From Elusimicrobiota bacterium (lineage in GTDB: Bacteria > Elusimicrobiota > Elusimicrobia > Elusimicrobiales > UBA9959), in contig JACQYT010000057.1 in NCBI GenBank assembly GCA_016208085.1, positions 1 through 43,088 on the forward strand: a DNA stretch of 43,088 bases, written 5' to 3'. The first letter of the stretch is position 1. Each line of letters opens with the position of its first letter. Of this stretch, positions 22,228 to 29,865 are shown one piece after another. Below the pieces are notes generated by a model. It had not been told where the DNA came from and searched no databases. It saw nothing but the letters and a program-made list of their open reading frames with translations. Both the position numbers and the translations under genes were made by a program.

Positions 22228-23583
22228 ATGAAGAAAACCCCGTGCCGGGCACGTAAAATGTTGTCTGCCAATATTTTATTTTTTACGGGATTGCTGCTTC
22301 TCCTGCCGGTAAATTGCCTGAAGGCCGGTTTTAACGCCGGCGACAGGTCGCCCGACTTTGAACTGCCGGACCTGAGCGGTAGGATGATTTCGCTCTCCGA
22401 TATCCTCCGCGAGGACAAGCCTGTAGTCCTTTCTTTTTTCGGCACCTGGTGCGACAGCTGCCTTAAAGAAATGACCGACCTGGCCGAACTGGCTCCGAAA
22501 TATAACGCCGCCGTCTATCTTGTGGGAGTTGACGCGGACAAAGGTAAGCTGGAGCGGTTCGCGGCAAAGCACAAGATCCAGTTCCCGATCCTTTGGGACC
22601 CAAAAGCTAAAACAATAGGTAAAAAATACGACTTGTTCCGCGGCGCTTTTGTTATTGTTCCAAAAACGTTCATTATCTCGCCCGCAGGGAGTATTGAATA
22701 TTCCGCCGAATCATACGACGAGAAGCGCAAAGCGGCTTTAACGGAAAAGTTTGCTCGGTTAGCCGGCAAAAAATGGCAGAAACCCGACGAGGTCGCTGTG
22801 TTTTTTACCGGCTCGGCCAACGGGTATCTGGAGTCCTGTAACTGCTATAAGCATCCTTATGGCGGGTTTATCAAACTCGTTTCTCTGCTCAGGCAGCAGA
22901 TCTTGAAATATTCAAACCATATTCTGGTGGACTCCGGGGATTTTCTCCCTTACGGGGTTAATGCCCCGCAGGCCGGGCCGATCTTTAAGGCAATGTCGCT
23001 GGCGGGTTACGATGCTGTCGCCGTCGGCGACCAGGATTTGCGCTACGGCGGCTTTATAAATGAGGTAAAAAAAGGAGGACTTCCTTTCCTGGCTTCAAAT
23101 GTAAGAATTAAGGGCGGAATGCCGGGGTTGGGGGATAAAACAATAATAGCCGGCAACCTAAAAATCCGGATTGTGTCTTTTACAAGCTCTGAGACCTTTT
23201 CTCTCTATCCGGAAGAGTTCACCGCTAAACTGGAGTTTAAAGACTTGAAGGAAGTGTTAAAGGACGGGGAGAAGGCCGACTTTTTAATACTCCTCTCCCA
23301 TGCCGGGTTGGACGAGAACAAGAAAATAGCCGCCGAGTTCGGGCAGATCGACTTAATAATCGCCGGACACTCCCAGGAACTTCTTAAAAGCCCCGTGAAG
23401 GCGGGGAACGCTCTTATTGTTCAGTCGGGCGGCAACCTCCAGAATCTGGGGAGGCTCATCCTGCGGTTTGACGGCGGGAAGCCGGTTGACCACTCTTATG
23501 AGGTGTTCCCTTTAACAAACGATATCCCGAATTCGCCGCAGGTAGAGGCGATACTTCAGGAGTCTAAAAAGGCGATCCGCTGA
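22228..23583 (+). CDS. TlpA-like thioredoxin fused to a phosphoesterase-like domain
   Basis: From the ATG at 22228 (22258 is an alternative) the product is about 451 residues with a signal peptide (ILFFTGLLLLLPVNC). Residues about 35-180 form a periplasmic redoxin domain of the TlpA/ResA/AhpC type with the motif GTWCDSCLKEM (CxxC). A second domain (about 190-450) resembles the 5'-nucleotidase/UshA metallophosphoesterase fold: VFFTGSANGYLESCNCYKHPYGG, ILVDSGDFL, YDAVAVGDQDLRYG, ILLSHAGLDENK and IIAGHS. The CNC pair near its start is shared with planctomycete-type proteins that I know only as uncharacterised. A periplasmic thiol-redox enzyme with an attached hydrolase is likely; substrate unknown. 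Confidence 0.8.
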   Translation: MKKTPCRARKMLSANILFFTGLLLLLPVNCLKAGFNAGDRSPDFELPDLSGRMISLSDILREDKPVVLSFFGTWCDSCLKEMTDLAELAPKYNAAVYLVGVDADKGKLERFAAKHKIQFPILWDPKAKTIGKKYDLFRGAFVIVPKTFIISPAGSIEYSAESYDEKRKAALTEKFARLAGKKWQKPDEVAVFFTGSANGYLESCNCYKHPYGGFIKLVSLLRQQILKYSNHILVDSGDFLPYGVNAPQAGPIFKAMSLAGYDAVAVGDQDLRYGGFINEVKKGGLPFLASNVRIKGGMPGLGDKTIIAGNLKIRIVSFTSSETFSLYPEEFTAKLEFKDLKEVLKDGEKADFLILLSHAGLDENKKIAAEFGQIDLIIAGHSQELLKSPVKAGNALIVQSGGNLQNLGRLILRFDGGKPVDHSYEVFPLTNDIPNSPQVEAILQESKKAIR

Positions 23584-23585
23584 TG

Positions 23586-23614
23586 TTGACCGATTTAATA
23601 TTAAATGTTAAAAT
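23586..23614 (+). promoter_or_regulatory. Promoter with ATG at the predicted +1 (DUF4143 gene)
   Basis: TTGACC (23586-23591), a 17-bp spacer and TAAAAT (23609-23614); ATG at 23621, seven bases after the -10 box. No ribosome site is present. Confidence 0.7.
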
Positions 23615-23620
23615 ACCCTT

Positions 23621-24766
23621 ATGTATATAAAAAGACTGCTTGAAAAAACGATTAAACAAGTCAGGACCACTTTCCCCGCCATAGTCATTACGGGACCGCG
23701 GCAGTCCGGGAAAAGCACGCTTCTCAAACACCTTATCGGCGACCCGGGCCGCCTTGCCACGCTTGAAAACCCTGATTTACGGTTGCTGATAATGGAAGAC
23801 CCGCTGGATTTTCTTCAAGCCCGAAAAAAACCGTTTGTGCTGGACGAAATCCAGTATCTTCCTGTTATCACGACCTATCTGAAAATCCTAATAGATAAAG
23901 AACGTCTCCCAGGGCAATGGTTTATCACCGGCTCCCAGCAGTTTTCCGTTATGAAAAATGTCTCGGAATCTCTTGCCGGCCGGGCGGCCATTCTTGCTCT
24001 TCCGGCGTTTCAGCTTCAGGAACGAAAAGATGTCGCCGCTCTTGGGGATTTCATATTTTCAAGCGGCTATCCCGAGCTTTGCGTGAACAAAAATATAAAC
24101 CGGGCAATCTGGTTTTCCAGTTATCTCCAGACCTATCTGGAAAGGGATTTGCGCGCCGTGATCAACGTAACCGACCTTAAAGATTTTGAGCAATTTCTCC
24201 GCCTGCTTGCCGCCCGCGCGGGGCAAATCCTTAATCTTTCAGGGCTCTCCGCCGAAATAGGCATAAGCGTGCCTACCGTAAAAAGGTGGATTTCGGCGCT
24301 TGAAGCGACTTACATTATTTACCTTCTGCCTCCGCTTTACAATAATTACGGGAAACGGATTATAAAGTCCCCGAAGTTATACTTTTATGATATGGGCCTG
24401 CTGAATTACCTTTTAAAGATGCCCGACGCCGGGTTTGTTTTAAATTCCCCGATGGCGGGCGCGATGTTTGAGAATGCCGTCGTTTCGGAGATACTGAAGC
24501 ATAAATTAGCGGAGGGGATCCAGCCGGAACTTTATTTCTGGCGCTCCCAGAGCGGAGTGGAAATAGATTTAATAACCAGGGAAAACGGCAGGTTTATACC
24601 GCATGAAATCAAGTTATCATCCACAGTGCGGCCGCGGTTCTTTAAAAACCTGATATATTGGCTTGCGCTGGAAAAAAACGGGGGGCCGGGCCGCCTTATT
24701 ACAAACTGCGCCGAAGATATGCCCCTGCCTCACGGCATTAAAAACATTTACTGGAAAAATCTTTAA
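23621..24766 (+). CDS. AAA ATPase with DUF4143 (second of three)
   Basis: A 381-residue protein. Walker A is GPRQSGKST, Walker B is PFVLDEIQ, and ITGSQQFSVMKNVSESLAGR is sensor-like. The DUF4143 part includes LNLSGLSAEIGISVPTVKRWISALEATYI (a winged helix) and SGVEIDLI...HEIKLSS, the PD-(D/E)XK-like nuclease pattern. It differs clearly in sequence from the copies at 7455 and 28373, so these are old paralogues or separate acquisitions and not recent duplicates. Confidence 0.88.
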   Translation: MYIKRLLEKTIKQVRTTFPAIVITGPRQSGKSTLLKHLIGDPGRLATLENPDLRLLIMEDPLDFLQARKKPFVLDEIQYLPVITTYLKILIDKERLPGQWFITGSQQFSVMKNVSESLAGRAAILALPAFQLQERKDVAALGDFIFSSGYPELCVNKNINRAIWFSSYLQTYLERDLRAVINVTDLKDFEQFLRLLAARAGQILNLSGLSAEIGISVPTVKRWISALEATYIIYLLPPLYNNYGKRIIKSPKLYFYDMGLLNYLLKMPDAGFVLNSPMAGAMFENAVVSEILKHKLAEGIQPELYFWRSQSGVEIDLITRENGRFIPHEIKLSSTVRPRFFKNLIYWLALEKNGGPGRLITNCAEDMPLPHGIKNIYWKNL

Positions 24767-24768
24767 CT

Positions 24769-24793
24769 AAAAATTTTTGCCGCAAAAATTTTT
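24769..24793. repeat. AT-rich palindrome, copy 3
   Basis: AAAAATTTTTGC-CGCAAAAATTTTT followed by ACTATGCCCCG. It matches copy 1 over the palindrome and shares the flank with copies 1 and 2, but the GC hairpin is missing. It lies 26 bp before the collagen-like lipoprotein gene. Confidence 0.85.
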
Positions 24794-24818
24794 ACTATGC
24801 CCCGACCGTAATCTGTTT

Positions 24819-25616
24819 ATGAGGAAAATTACATTATTTCTTGCGGTGTTGGTTTCCGCCTGTTTAATAGGCGGTTGTGATATCCTATCGGCGCGGGGCG
24901 GCGGCCGCGGGGGCGGAGGGAGGCAAGACGAGCAAATGGAACCGATGGGCCCCGGCGAAACGGGAGAAGAGGGCGAACCGGGCGAAATGGGCGAGCCCCG
25001 CGACCCCGGCGAAATGGGAGAAGAGGGCGAACCGGGCGAAATGGGCGAGCCGGATGGACCTGGCGGACAGGGCGGCGGCCGCGGCGGAGGGCGCGGCGGC
25101 GGAGAGCGTGACGGAGAAGAGCGCGGCGGGGATCGTCCACAGGGGGATCGTCCCAAGCGCGAGTCTCCCGGCGAAAGGAAACCGCTCCCCGTATATGAAG
25201 ACTGCGTGGCGCAGGCGGCGAAGCACCTCGCGAAAAAAAATTACGCGGGCGCGGCAAAAGAATATAATAAAGCCCTGATACCTCTGCCCGGAGACGACAG
25301 CCGCAAAGTATACGTGTATGAGCGGCTGGGCTGGCTGGCTTTGAAAGAAAATGATATTTCCGGAGCGCAGGGATTTTACCTCACCGCGACTTACCAGGCG
25401 GAGAAACTGGAACTTTCCGATAAACATACGGTGAACGCCTACCGCGGCGCGGCTTATTGCTATGAAATGGACGGGGATATCCCCTCGGCCGTTGAAAACT
25501 ATGAAAAGGCCTTGAAACTCACGGCCGGCAAAGCGGTTAAACGCGAAATCAGAAAAAAATTACAGCGGCTGAAAGCAAAGCCGAAGCTGAAAGCAAAGCC
25601 GAAGAAGAAAACATGA
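24819..25616 (+). CDS. Lipoprotein with collagen-like repeats and TPR domain
   Basis: From the ATG at 24819 the product is 265 residues. The lipoprotein signal ends LIGGC. Then comes an Arg/Gly stretch and an acidic Gly-X-Y region (GETGEEGEPGEMGEP, twice, with G replaced at RDP and DGP), which is a short collagen-like pattern. A second Gly/Arg-rich stretch follows. Residues about 125-240 are TPR-like (AAKHLAKKNYAGAAKEYNKAL and YCYEMDGDIPSAVENYEKALKL), and the protein ends in a Lys/Pro tail. It overlaps lnt by four bases. Lipid-anchored with a stiff spacer carrying a TPR domain is the structural reading; the partner is unknown. Confidence 0.8.
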   Translation: MRKITLFLAVLVSACLIGGCDILSARGGGRGGGGRQDEQMEPMGPGETGEEGEPGEMGEPRDPGEMGEEGEPGEMGEPDGPGGQGGGRGGGRGGGERDGEERGGDRPQGDRPKRESPGERKPLPVYEDCVAQAAKHLAKKNYAGAAKEYNKALIPLPGDDSRKVYVYERLGWLALKENDISGAQGFYLTATYQAEKLELSDKHTVNAYRGAAYCYEMDGDIPSAVENYEKALKLTAGKAVKREIRKKLQRLKAKPKLKAKPKKKT

Positions 25617-27061
25617 ATAAAATAAATCCATATGTCCGCTGGCTCCTTGCGGGGATCTCCGCGGCGCTCCTTATCCTTTCTTTTCCTCCTTTCGGCGTCT
25701 GGCCGCTGGCCTGGCCGGCGTTCTGCCCGCTGTTTTTGGCCGCCCTGGACTGTCCCGACGCCAAAAGCGCGGCCAATCTCGGGGGCTTTACGGGCCTTAT
25801 CTTCTACGGCGTTTCTATCAATTGGCTGCGGGCGATATTCGGCCCGACGGCTTTCGCCTTCTGGTGCGTTTTCGGGGTGTGGCTCGCCCTGCACGTGACG
25901 CTGTTGTGGAAGATCTGGAACAATAAACTGCTCAACGATCATCCCCGGTTTAAAAACCTGGTATTCACGGCGGCGGCGGGGCTCCTGTGGACCGGCATCG
26001 AGTATTTCCGCTGCGAGGTCTGGTGGCTGGAATGCTCCTGGCTGGCCCTGGGCTACAGCCAGACGCCTGCCGCTCCGCTGTTCCAGGCTGCGAGCCTCAT
26101 CGGAATATACGGCCTGTCCGCGCTGATCGTGTCGGTGAACGCCGCCCTTTTCCTGCTGCTGAAAGAGCGGCGGTTCGCCCCGGCGGTCCTGGCCGTCCTG
26201 CTTGTATCGGGCCTGGCGCTTTGGGGCGCTCGCCGCCTCCGGTCGTTCCCGGCGGAGCTGGGCAGAGATATCTCGGTGGCGCTCATCCAGGACGAGACTT
26301 ATAATCTGGATCGGCTTGCGGAGCTTAGCTTAAGCAAAGAAGCAAAAAACGCCGACCTGCTTATCTGGCCCGAATATTCTTTCGCGATAGCGCCCGGCCA
26401 GGACGGAAAATATCTCAATATACTCCTGAAAAAACTTAAGGGGTCCAGGTCCACCGCCATGATAGGCGCCGTAGTGCACCACGACGAACGGAAAAACAAC
26501 AGGATGAAAGATTTCGCCTGGATAATTTCCCCCGAAGGCAAATCGTTCGGCCGCTACGACAAACTCCATCCGATCCCTTACATTGAAAAGCGCCTCCGGC
26601 ACAGCAATAAAAATCTTATCCCGAACCCGACTCCTGAGCCGATACTGACGCCCGCCGGCAAGCTCGGCGTGCAAATCTGCTACGACCTGGACTTTGAAGA
26701 CGGTACCCGGAAAATGGCGGCCCAGGGCGCGCAGCTGCTTGCGGTAACCAGCCTGGACCCCGCCGACTGGGGAAGATGGCAGCATCTCCAACATTCCGGC
26801 ATGGCCCCGGCGCGGGCGGTGGAATCGGGGCTGTGGCTTGTCAGGGCGGCGTCTTCCGGGTGGTCGCAGATAATAGACCCGCTGGGCAGGATCAGGGCGT
26901 CGCTTGCGATGGACCAGACCGGCGTTCTTGCCGGAACGGCTTATCTGCTGGCCCCGGGGACTTTTTATTCCGGCTACGGCTGGCTTTTCGCGCCGCTCTG
27001 CTGCCTGCTGGCAATGCTTGCGGTGGTAATATGTTTAAATCCGGTCCGGTTAATCCCATAA
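25613..27061 (+). CDS. lnt: Apolipoprotein N-acyltransferase
   Basis: A 482-residue inner-membrane enzyme that adds the third acyl chain to lipoproteins. About six N-terminal membrane helices (SAALLILSFPPFG, FYGVSINWL) precede a periplasmic nitrilase-type domain with the catalytic triad in LIWPEYS (Glu), YDKLHPIPY (Lys) and VQICYDLDFE (Cys). A last helix (LLAMLAVVICLN) closes the protein. The length fits the family. Its ATG overlaps the stop of the collagen-like lipoprotein gene, so substrate and modifying enzyme are co-translated. Confidence 0.93.
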   Translation: MNKINPYVRWLLAGISAALLILSFPPFGVWPLAWPAFCPLFLAALDCPDAKSAANLGGFTGLIFYGVSINWLRAIFGPTAFAFWCVFGVWLALHVTLLWKIWNNKLLNDHPRFKNLVFTAAAGLLWTGIEYFRCEVWWLECSWLALGYSQTPAAPLFQAASLIGIYGLSALIVSVNAALFLLLKERRFAPAVLAVLLVSGLALWGARRLRSFPAELGRDISVALIQDETYNLDRLAELSLSKEAKNADLLIWPEYSFAIAPGQDGKYLNILLKKLKGSRSTAMIGAVVHHDERKNNRMKDFAWIISPEGKSFGRYDKLHPIPYIEKRLRHSNKNLIPNPTPEPILTPAGKLGVQICYDLDFEDGTRKMAAQGAQLLAVTSLDPADWGRWQHLQHSGMAPARAVESGLWLVRAASSGWSQIIDPLGRIRASLAMDQTGVLAGTAYLLAPGTFYSGYGWLFAPLCCLLAMLAVVICLNPVRLIP

Positions 27062-27169
27062 ACCCAAATTCTGTTCCCAGGAAAGGGCGCCGCCAAAAGT
27101 TTTGCAAAGTATTACATAAGGTTTGGCTATGGGTGTTTATGCCGGTATCCGGGTTTATGCTGAACTGAT

Positions 27170-28183
27170 ATGATAAAAAACATCCTCAAACCGCTTTCCT
27201 TCATTTTGATCCCGGCTCTGGCCGGCGCCGTGGCCTGCAAAAAAAGCGGCGCGCATGCCGTCGGCCGGGCCGAGGTCCCGGAAATGGCGATGATAGAACT
27301 GTATAACTATTCGCCCGCATCTGAACTTGAAGAGCGGATGGGCAAAATGCCGGATCGGCTGCTGGAGATATACAGGCAGATGGACGGACGCAAGGATTAC
27401 GCCGCCTATGAGCCTTCTAAGGCGGACAAGGCCCTTGTGGTCAAATACCTGCGGCTCCTGCCGCCGGTATTTGAGCGGGTGTTCAGGGAAAAATGCGTCG
27501 GCTTGTATTTCGTGCGCGGCTTCGCCGGCAACGGGATGACCAGTTGGGTGGTGGACGCCAAAGGCAGGCTGTATTTCCACATGGTCCTGAACCCGGACGC
27601 GCTTAAAAACGATCTGTCCGCCACGCTGACCGAAAGGGAAAAAAGCTGCTTCCTGCCGGTTCCCGGCGGCAGGGTTTCGGTCAACGCGGGGAAAAAGTAC
27701 AAGGGGCTGGCCTACGCGCTGTTTCACGAGGGCTCCCATGCCGTGGATTACATCTACCGGGTGACGCCGTTCGTGGAGCCGGATTTTCCCGAGCGCTACC
27801 GTCCGCCCGTGCCGCGGTCCGGGAACGTTTTCACCAGGGCCTGGCGGAATTATTCGCTCCCGAAGCCAGAAAACGACTACAGGCTGAGGGGCAAAATAAC
27901 TTTTTACGGCCTCGGCGGCGGCCCGAAACTCGCTTTTAGCGAGGCGCCGGAACTTTACAGGGGGCTGGCCGGGAGCCCGTTCGTCTCGCTTTACGGCTCA
28001 AAGAGCTGGGCCGAGGATTTCGCCGAGCTCGCGGCTTTTGACATGATAACCCGGACGCTTGGCCAGCCCTATAAAATAACCTTGTCCGTTCCCGTCGCCC
28101 GGCCGCTTGTCTTTGAGCCGATGCGCTCCTCAAAAGCGCTTATCCGCGCCGAAAAACTGATGAAGCGCCTGGAATCGTTATAA
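27170..28183 (+). CDS. HExxH zinc-protease-like lipoprotein
   Basis: A 337-residue protein with a lipoprotein-like signal (FILIPALAGAVAC, Cys23). The segment ALFHEGSHAVDYIY carries an HExxH zinc-binding pair (His186, Glu187, His190). The downstream helix SWAEDFAELAAF (Glu282 and Glu286) could give the third metal ligand, as in gluzincins. I do not recognise a named peptidase family. It follows lnt by about 110 bp. It is likely an envelope metallopeptidase; activity is inferred from the motif alone. Confidence 0.7.
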   Translation: MIKNILKPLSFILIPALAGAVACKKSGAHAVGRAEVPEMAMIELYNYSPASELEERMGKMPDRLLEIYRQMDGRKDYAAYEPSKADKALVVKYLRLLPPVFERVFREKCVGLYFVRGFAGNGMTSWVVDAKGRLYFHMVLNPDALKNDLSATLTEREKSCFLPVPGGRVSVNAGKKYKGLAYALFHEGSHAVDYIYRVTPFVEPDFPERYRPPVPRSGNVFTRAWRNYSLPKPENDYRLRGKITFYGLGGGPKLAFSEAPELYRGLAGSPFVSLYGSKSWAEDFAELAAFDMITRTLGQPYKITLSVPVARPLVFEPMRSSKALIRAEKLMKRLESL

Positions 28184-28336
28184 GGCTGAGGCTCAGTAGT
28201 TGAAGGCTTTGCACGAAGATGGCCTATTGCCGTGGTTTCGCTGAACGCCGCTTCGCGCGAAACAGACGGCATAAAAATCTATCCCTGGCATAGCCACAGG
28301 GCGCAGTAAACAACCTATTCTTTAGACCATTTACTG

Positions 28337-28366
28337 TTGCAAAGATAGTATTCTTTATGGCACAAT
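28337..28366 (+). promoter_or_regulatory. Promoter with ATG at the predicted +1 (third DUF4143 gene)
   Basis: TTGCAA (28337-28342), an 18-bp spacer and CACAAT (28361-28366); ATG at 28373, seven bases after the -10 box. No ribosome site is present. Confidence 0.6.
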
Positions 28367-28372
28367 AGCTTT

Positions 28373-29743
28373 ATGCTTGATAGAAAGATTGAAAAAGACC
28401 TCCAAGAGTGGAAATTACGCGGCGACCGCAAACCCCTTGTGCTGCGCGGCGCCCGCCAGACGGGGAAGACGACCCTGGCAAGGAAATTCGCAAAGCAGTT
28501 CGAGATATTCGTGGAGCTCAACATTGAGAAGGACCCCATCAAAAGGATATTCGCGGAGGTCAAGGATATAAAGGACGTGCTCCAGAGCATTGAAGGGATT
28601 TCCAATCGGCGGATTATCCCCGGCAAGACGCTCCTCTTCCTCGATGAGATTCAGAACTCCGTACCTGCAATCAAGATGCTCCGCTTTTTCCACGAGGAAA
28701 CGCCCGGGCTTCACGTCATCGCCGCCGGCTCGCTTCTGGAAGTGCGGATGAAGCGCGAAGGATGGTCATTCCCGGTCGGGCGGGTGGAATTCCTCTACCT
28801 TTACCCGGTTTCGTTCGATGAATTTCTGCGCGCCCTGGGCCAGGACATTCTTCTCCGGATGCTCATGGAACTGCGTGCGGGACAGGCAGCCCCTGCCCCC
28901 GTTCACGACAAGCTTGAAGTTCTCGTCCTGGAGTACATGGCCGTCGGAGGCATGCCCGAGGCCGTGAGCCGCTATATCGCAGGAGGCATCGCCGACGCCC
29001 GGAGATGTCACGAAGCTCTTTCATCCTCGTTCAAGGAGGATTTCGGGAAATACGCCGCAGCGGCCGGGGTGGAGCAGCTCAGAGCCGTCTGGGATAGGAC
29101 GCCGTTCACGACGGGGGCGCGGATCAACTACTCGCGCCTGGCCGGAGCCGTGAGCCGTTCGCGCGACGTGTCAAAGGCTTTCGAGATTCTACATGAGGCG
29201 ATGCTGGTCGAGAGAATCTTCCCTACGAGCGTGATCGCGCCGCCTTTAGTCGAGAAGTTCAAAACTGCTCCGAAAGCGCAGTATTTGGATATCGGCCTAT
29301 GCACCCACGCCCTGAACCTGACGAGGGAACATATCCGCGACAGGCTCGTGGCTTCCAATTTCAGCGGAGGGCTTTTCGAGGCGTTTGCCGGGCAAGAGCT
29401 TCTTGCGATCGATTCCCGGCGCAGGCTGCCGCTCTTCTTCTGGACCCGCGAGGAGAAGGGCGCCTGTTCGGAACTGGATTTTCTAGTCCTGGCCGGTGGC
29501 CGCATTATCCCGATTGAGGTAAAATCGGGGAGCCATGGCTCCCTGAAGTCGCTCCATCAGTTCTTGCACAGGAGCCGCTCAGAACTCGGCGTGCGCATCT
29601 ACAACGGACCGTTGAAACTCGACCGCCACGAGGTAAAACTGCCGGATGGAAAGGCTCTGCGCTACAAGCTCCTGTCCGTGCCGTGCTATCTCATGTTCAG
29701 GCTATTTGAGCTCTTGCAGGGGCCTGTAGGGATCAGGTCTTGA
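28373..29743 (+). CDS. AAA ATPase with DUF4143 (third of three)
   Basis: A 456-residue protein, longest of the three. Walker A is GARQTGKTT, Walker B is TLLFLDEIQ, and VIAAGSLLEV is sensor-like. The C-terminal region (FKTAPKAQYLDIGLC, then ACSELDFLVLAGGRIIPIEVKSG) has the DUF4143 nuclease-like pattern. An extra C-terminal segment of about 60 residues (LGVRIYNGPLKLDRHEVKLPDG) matches the subtype that handles transcript or toxin-like roles only by speculation. It is monocistronic and convergent with the next gene across a hairpin. Confidence 0.88.
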   Translation: MLDRKIEKDLQEWKLRGDRKPLVLRGARQTGKTTLARKFAKQFEIFVELNIEKDPIKRIFAEVKDIKDVLQSIEGISNRRIIPGKTLLFLDEIQNSVPAIKMLRFFHEETPGLHVIAAGSLLEVRMKREGWSFPVGRVEFLYLYPVSFDEFLRALGQDILLRMLMELRAGQAAPAPVHDKLEVLVLEYMAVGGMPEAVSRYIAGGIADARRCHEALSSSFKEDFGKYAAAAGVEQLRAVWDRTPFTTGARINYSRLAGAVSRSRDVSKAFEILHEAMLVERIFPTSVIAPPLVEKFKTAPKAQYLDIGLCTHALNLTREHIRDRLVASNFSGGLFEAFAGQELLAIDSRRRLPLFFWTREEKGACSELDFLVLAGGRIIPIEVKSGSHGSLKSLHQFLHRSRSELGVRIYNGPLKLDRHEVKLPDGKALRYKLLSVPCYLMFRLFELLQGPVGIRS

Positions 29744-29808
29744 CTTTTGACCTTAAAAATTCAGATCCAGCTGAGACTTTCAGGTTAACCCGAAAATTGT
29801 AATTAAAA

Positions 29809-29849
29809 TCGTCCGCCTGACCTGCCTGCCGGTAGGCAGGGGCGGACGA
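29809..29849. terminator. Long hairpin between convergent genes
   Basis: TCGTCCGCC (29809-29817) pairs with GGCGGACGA (29841-29849), and an inner CCTGCC/GGCAGG stem extends it. It has no T-run. It probably serves both converging genes and belongs to the GTCCGCC hairpin class seen at 11621 and 15811. Confidence 0.55.
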
Positions 29850-29865
29850 CTACAGCCCCGCCCGT

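Noticed and set aside
24767..25427. Pro-rich minus-strand proteins opposite the collagen-like gene
   Set aside because: They are complements of Gly-X-Y codons; the plus strand has the lipoprotein signal, the TPR region and the overlap with lnt.
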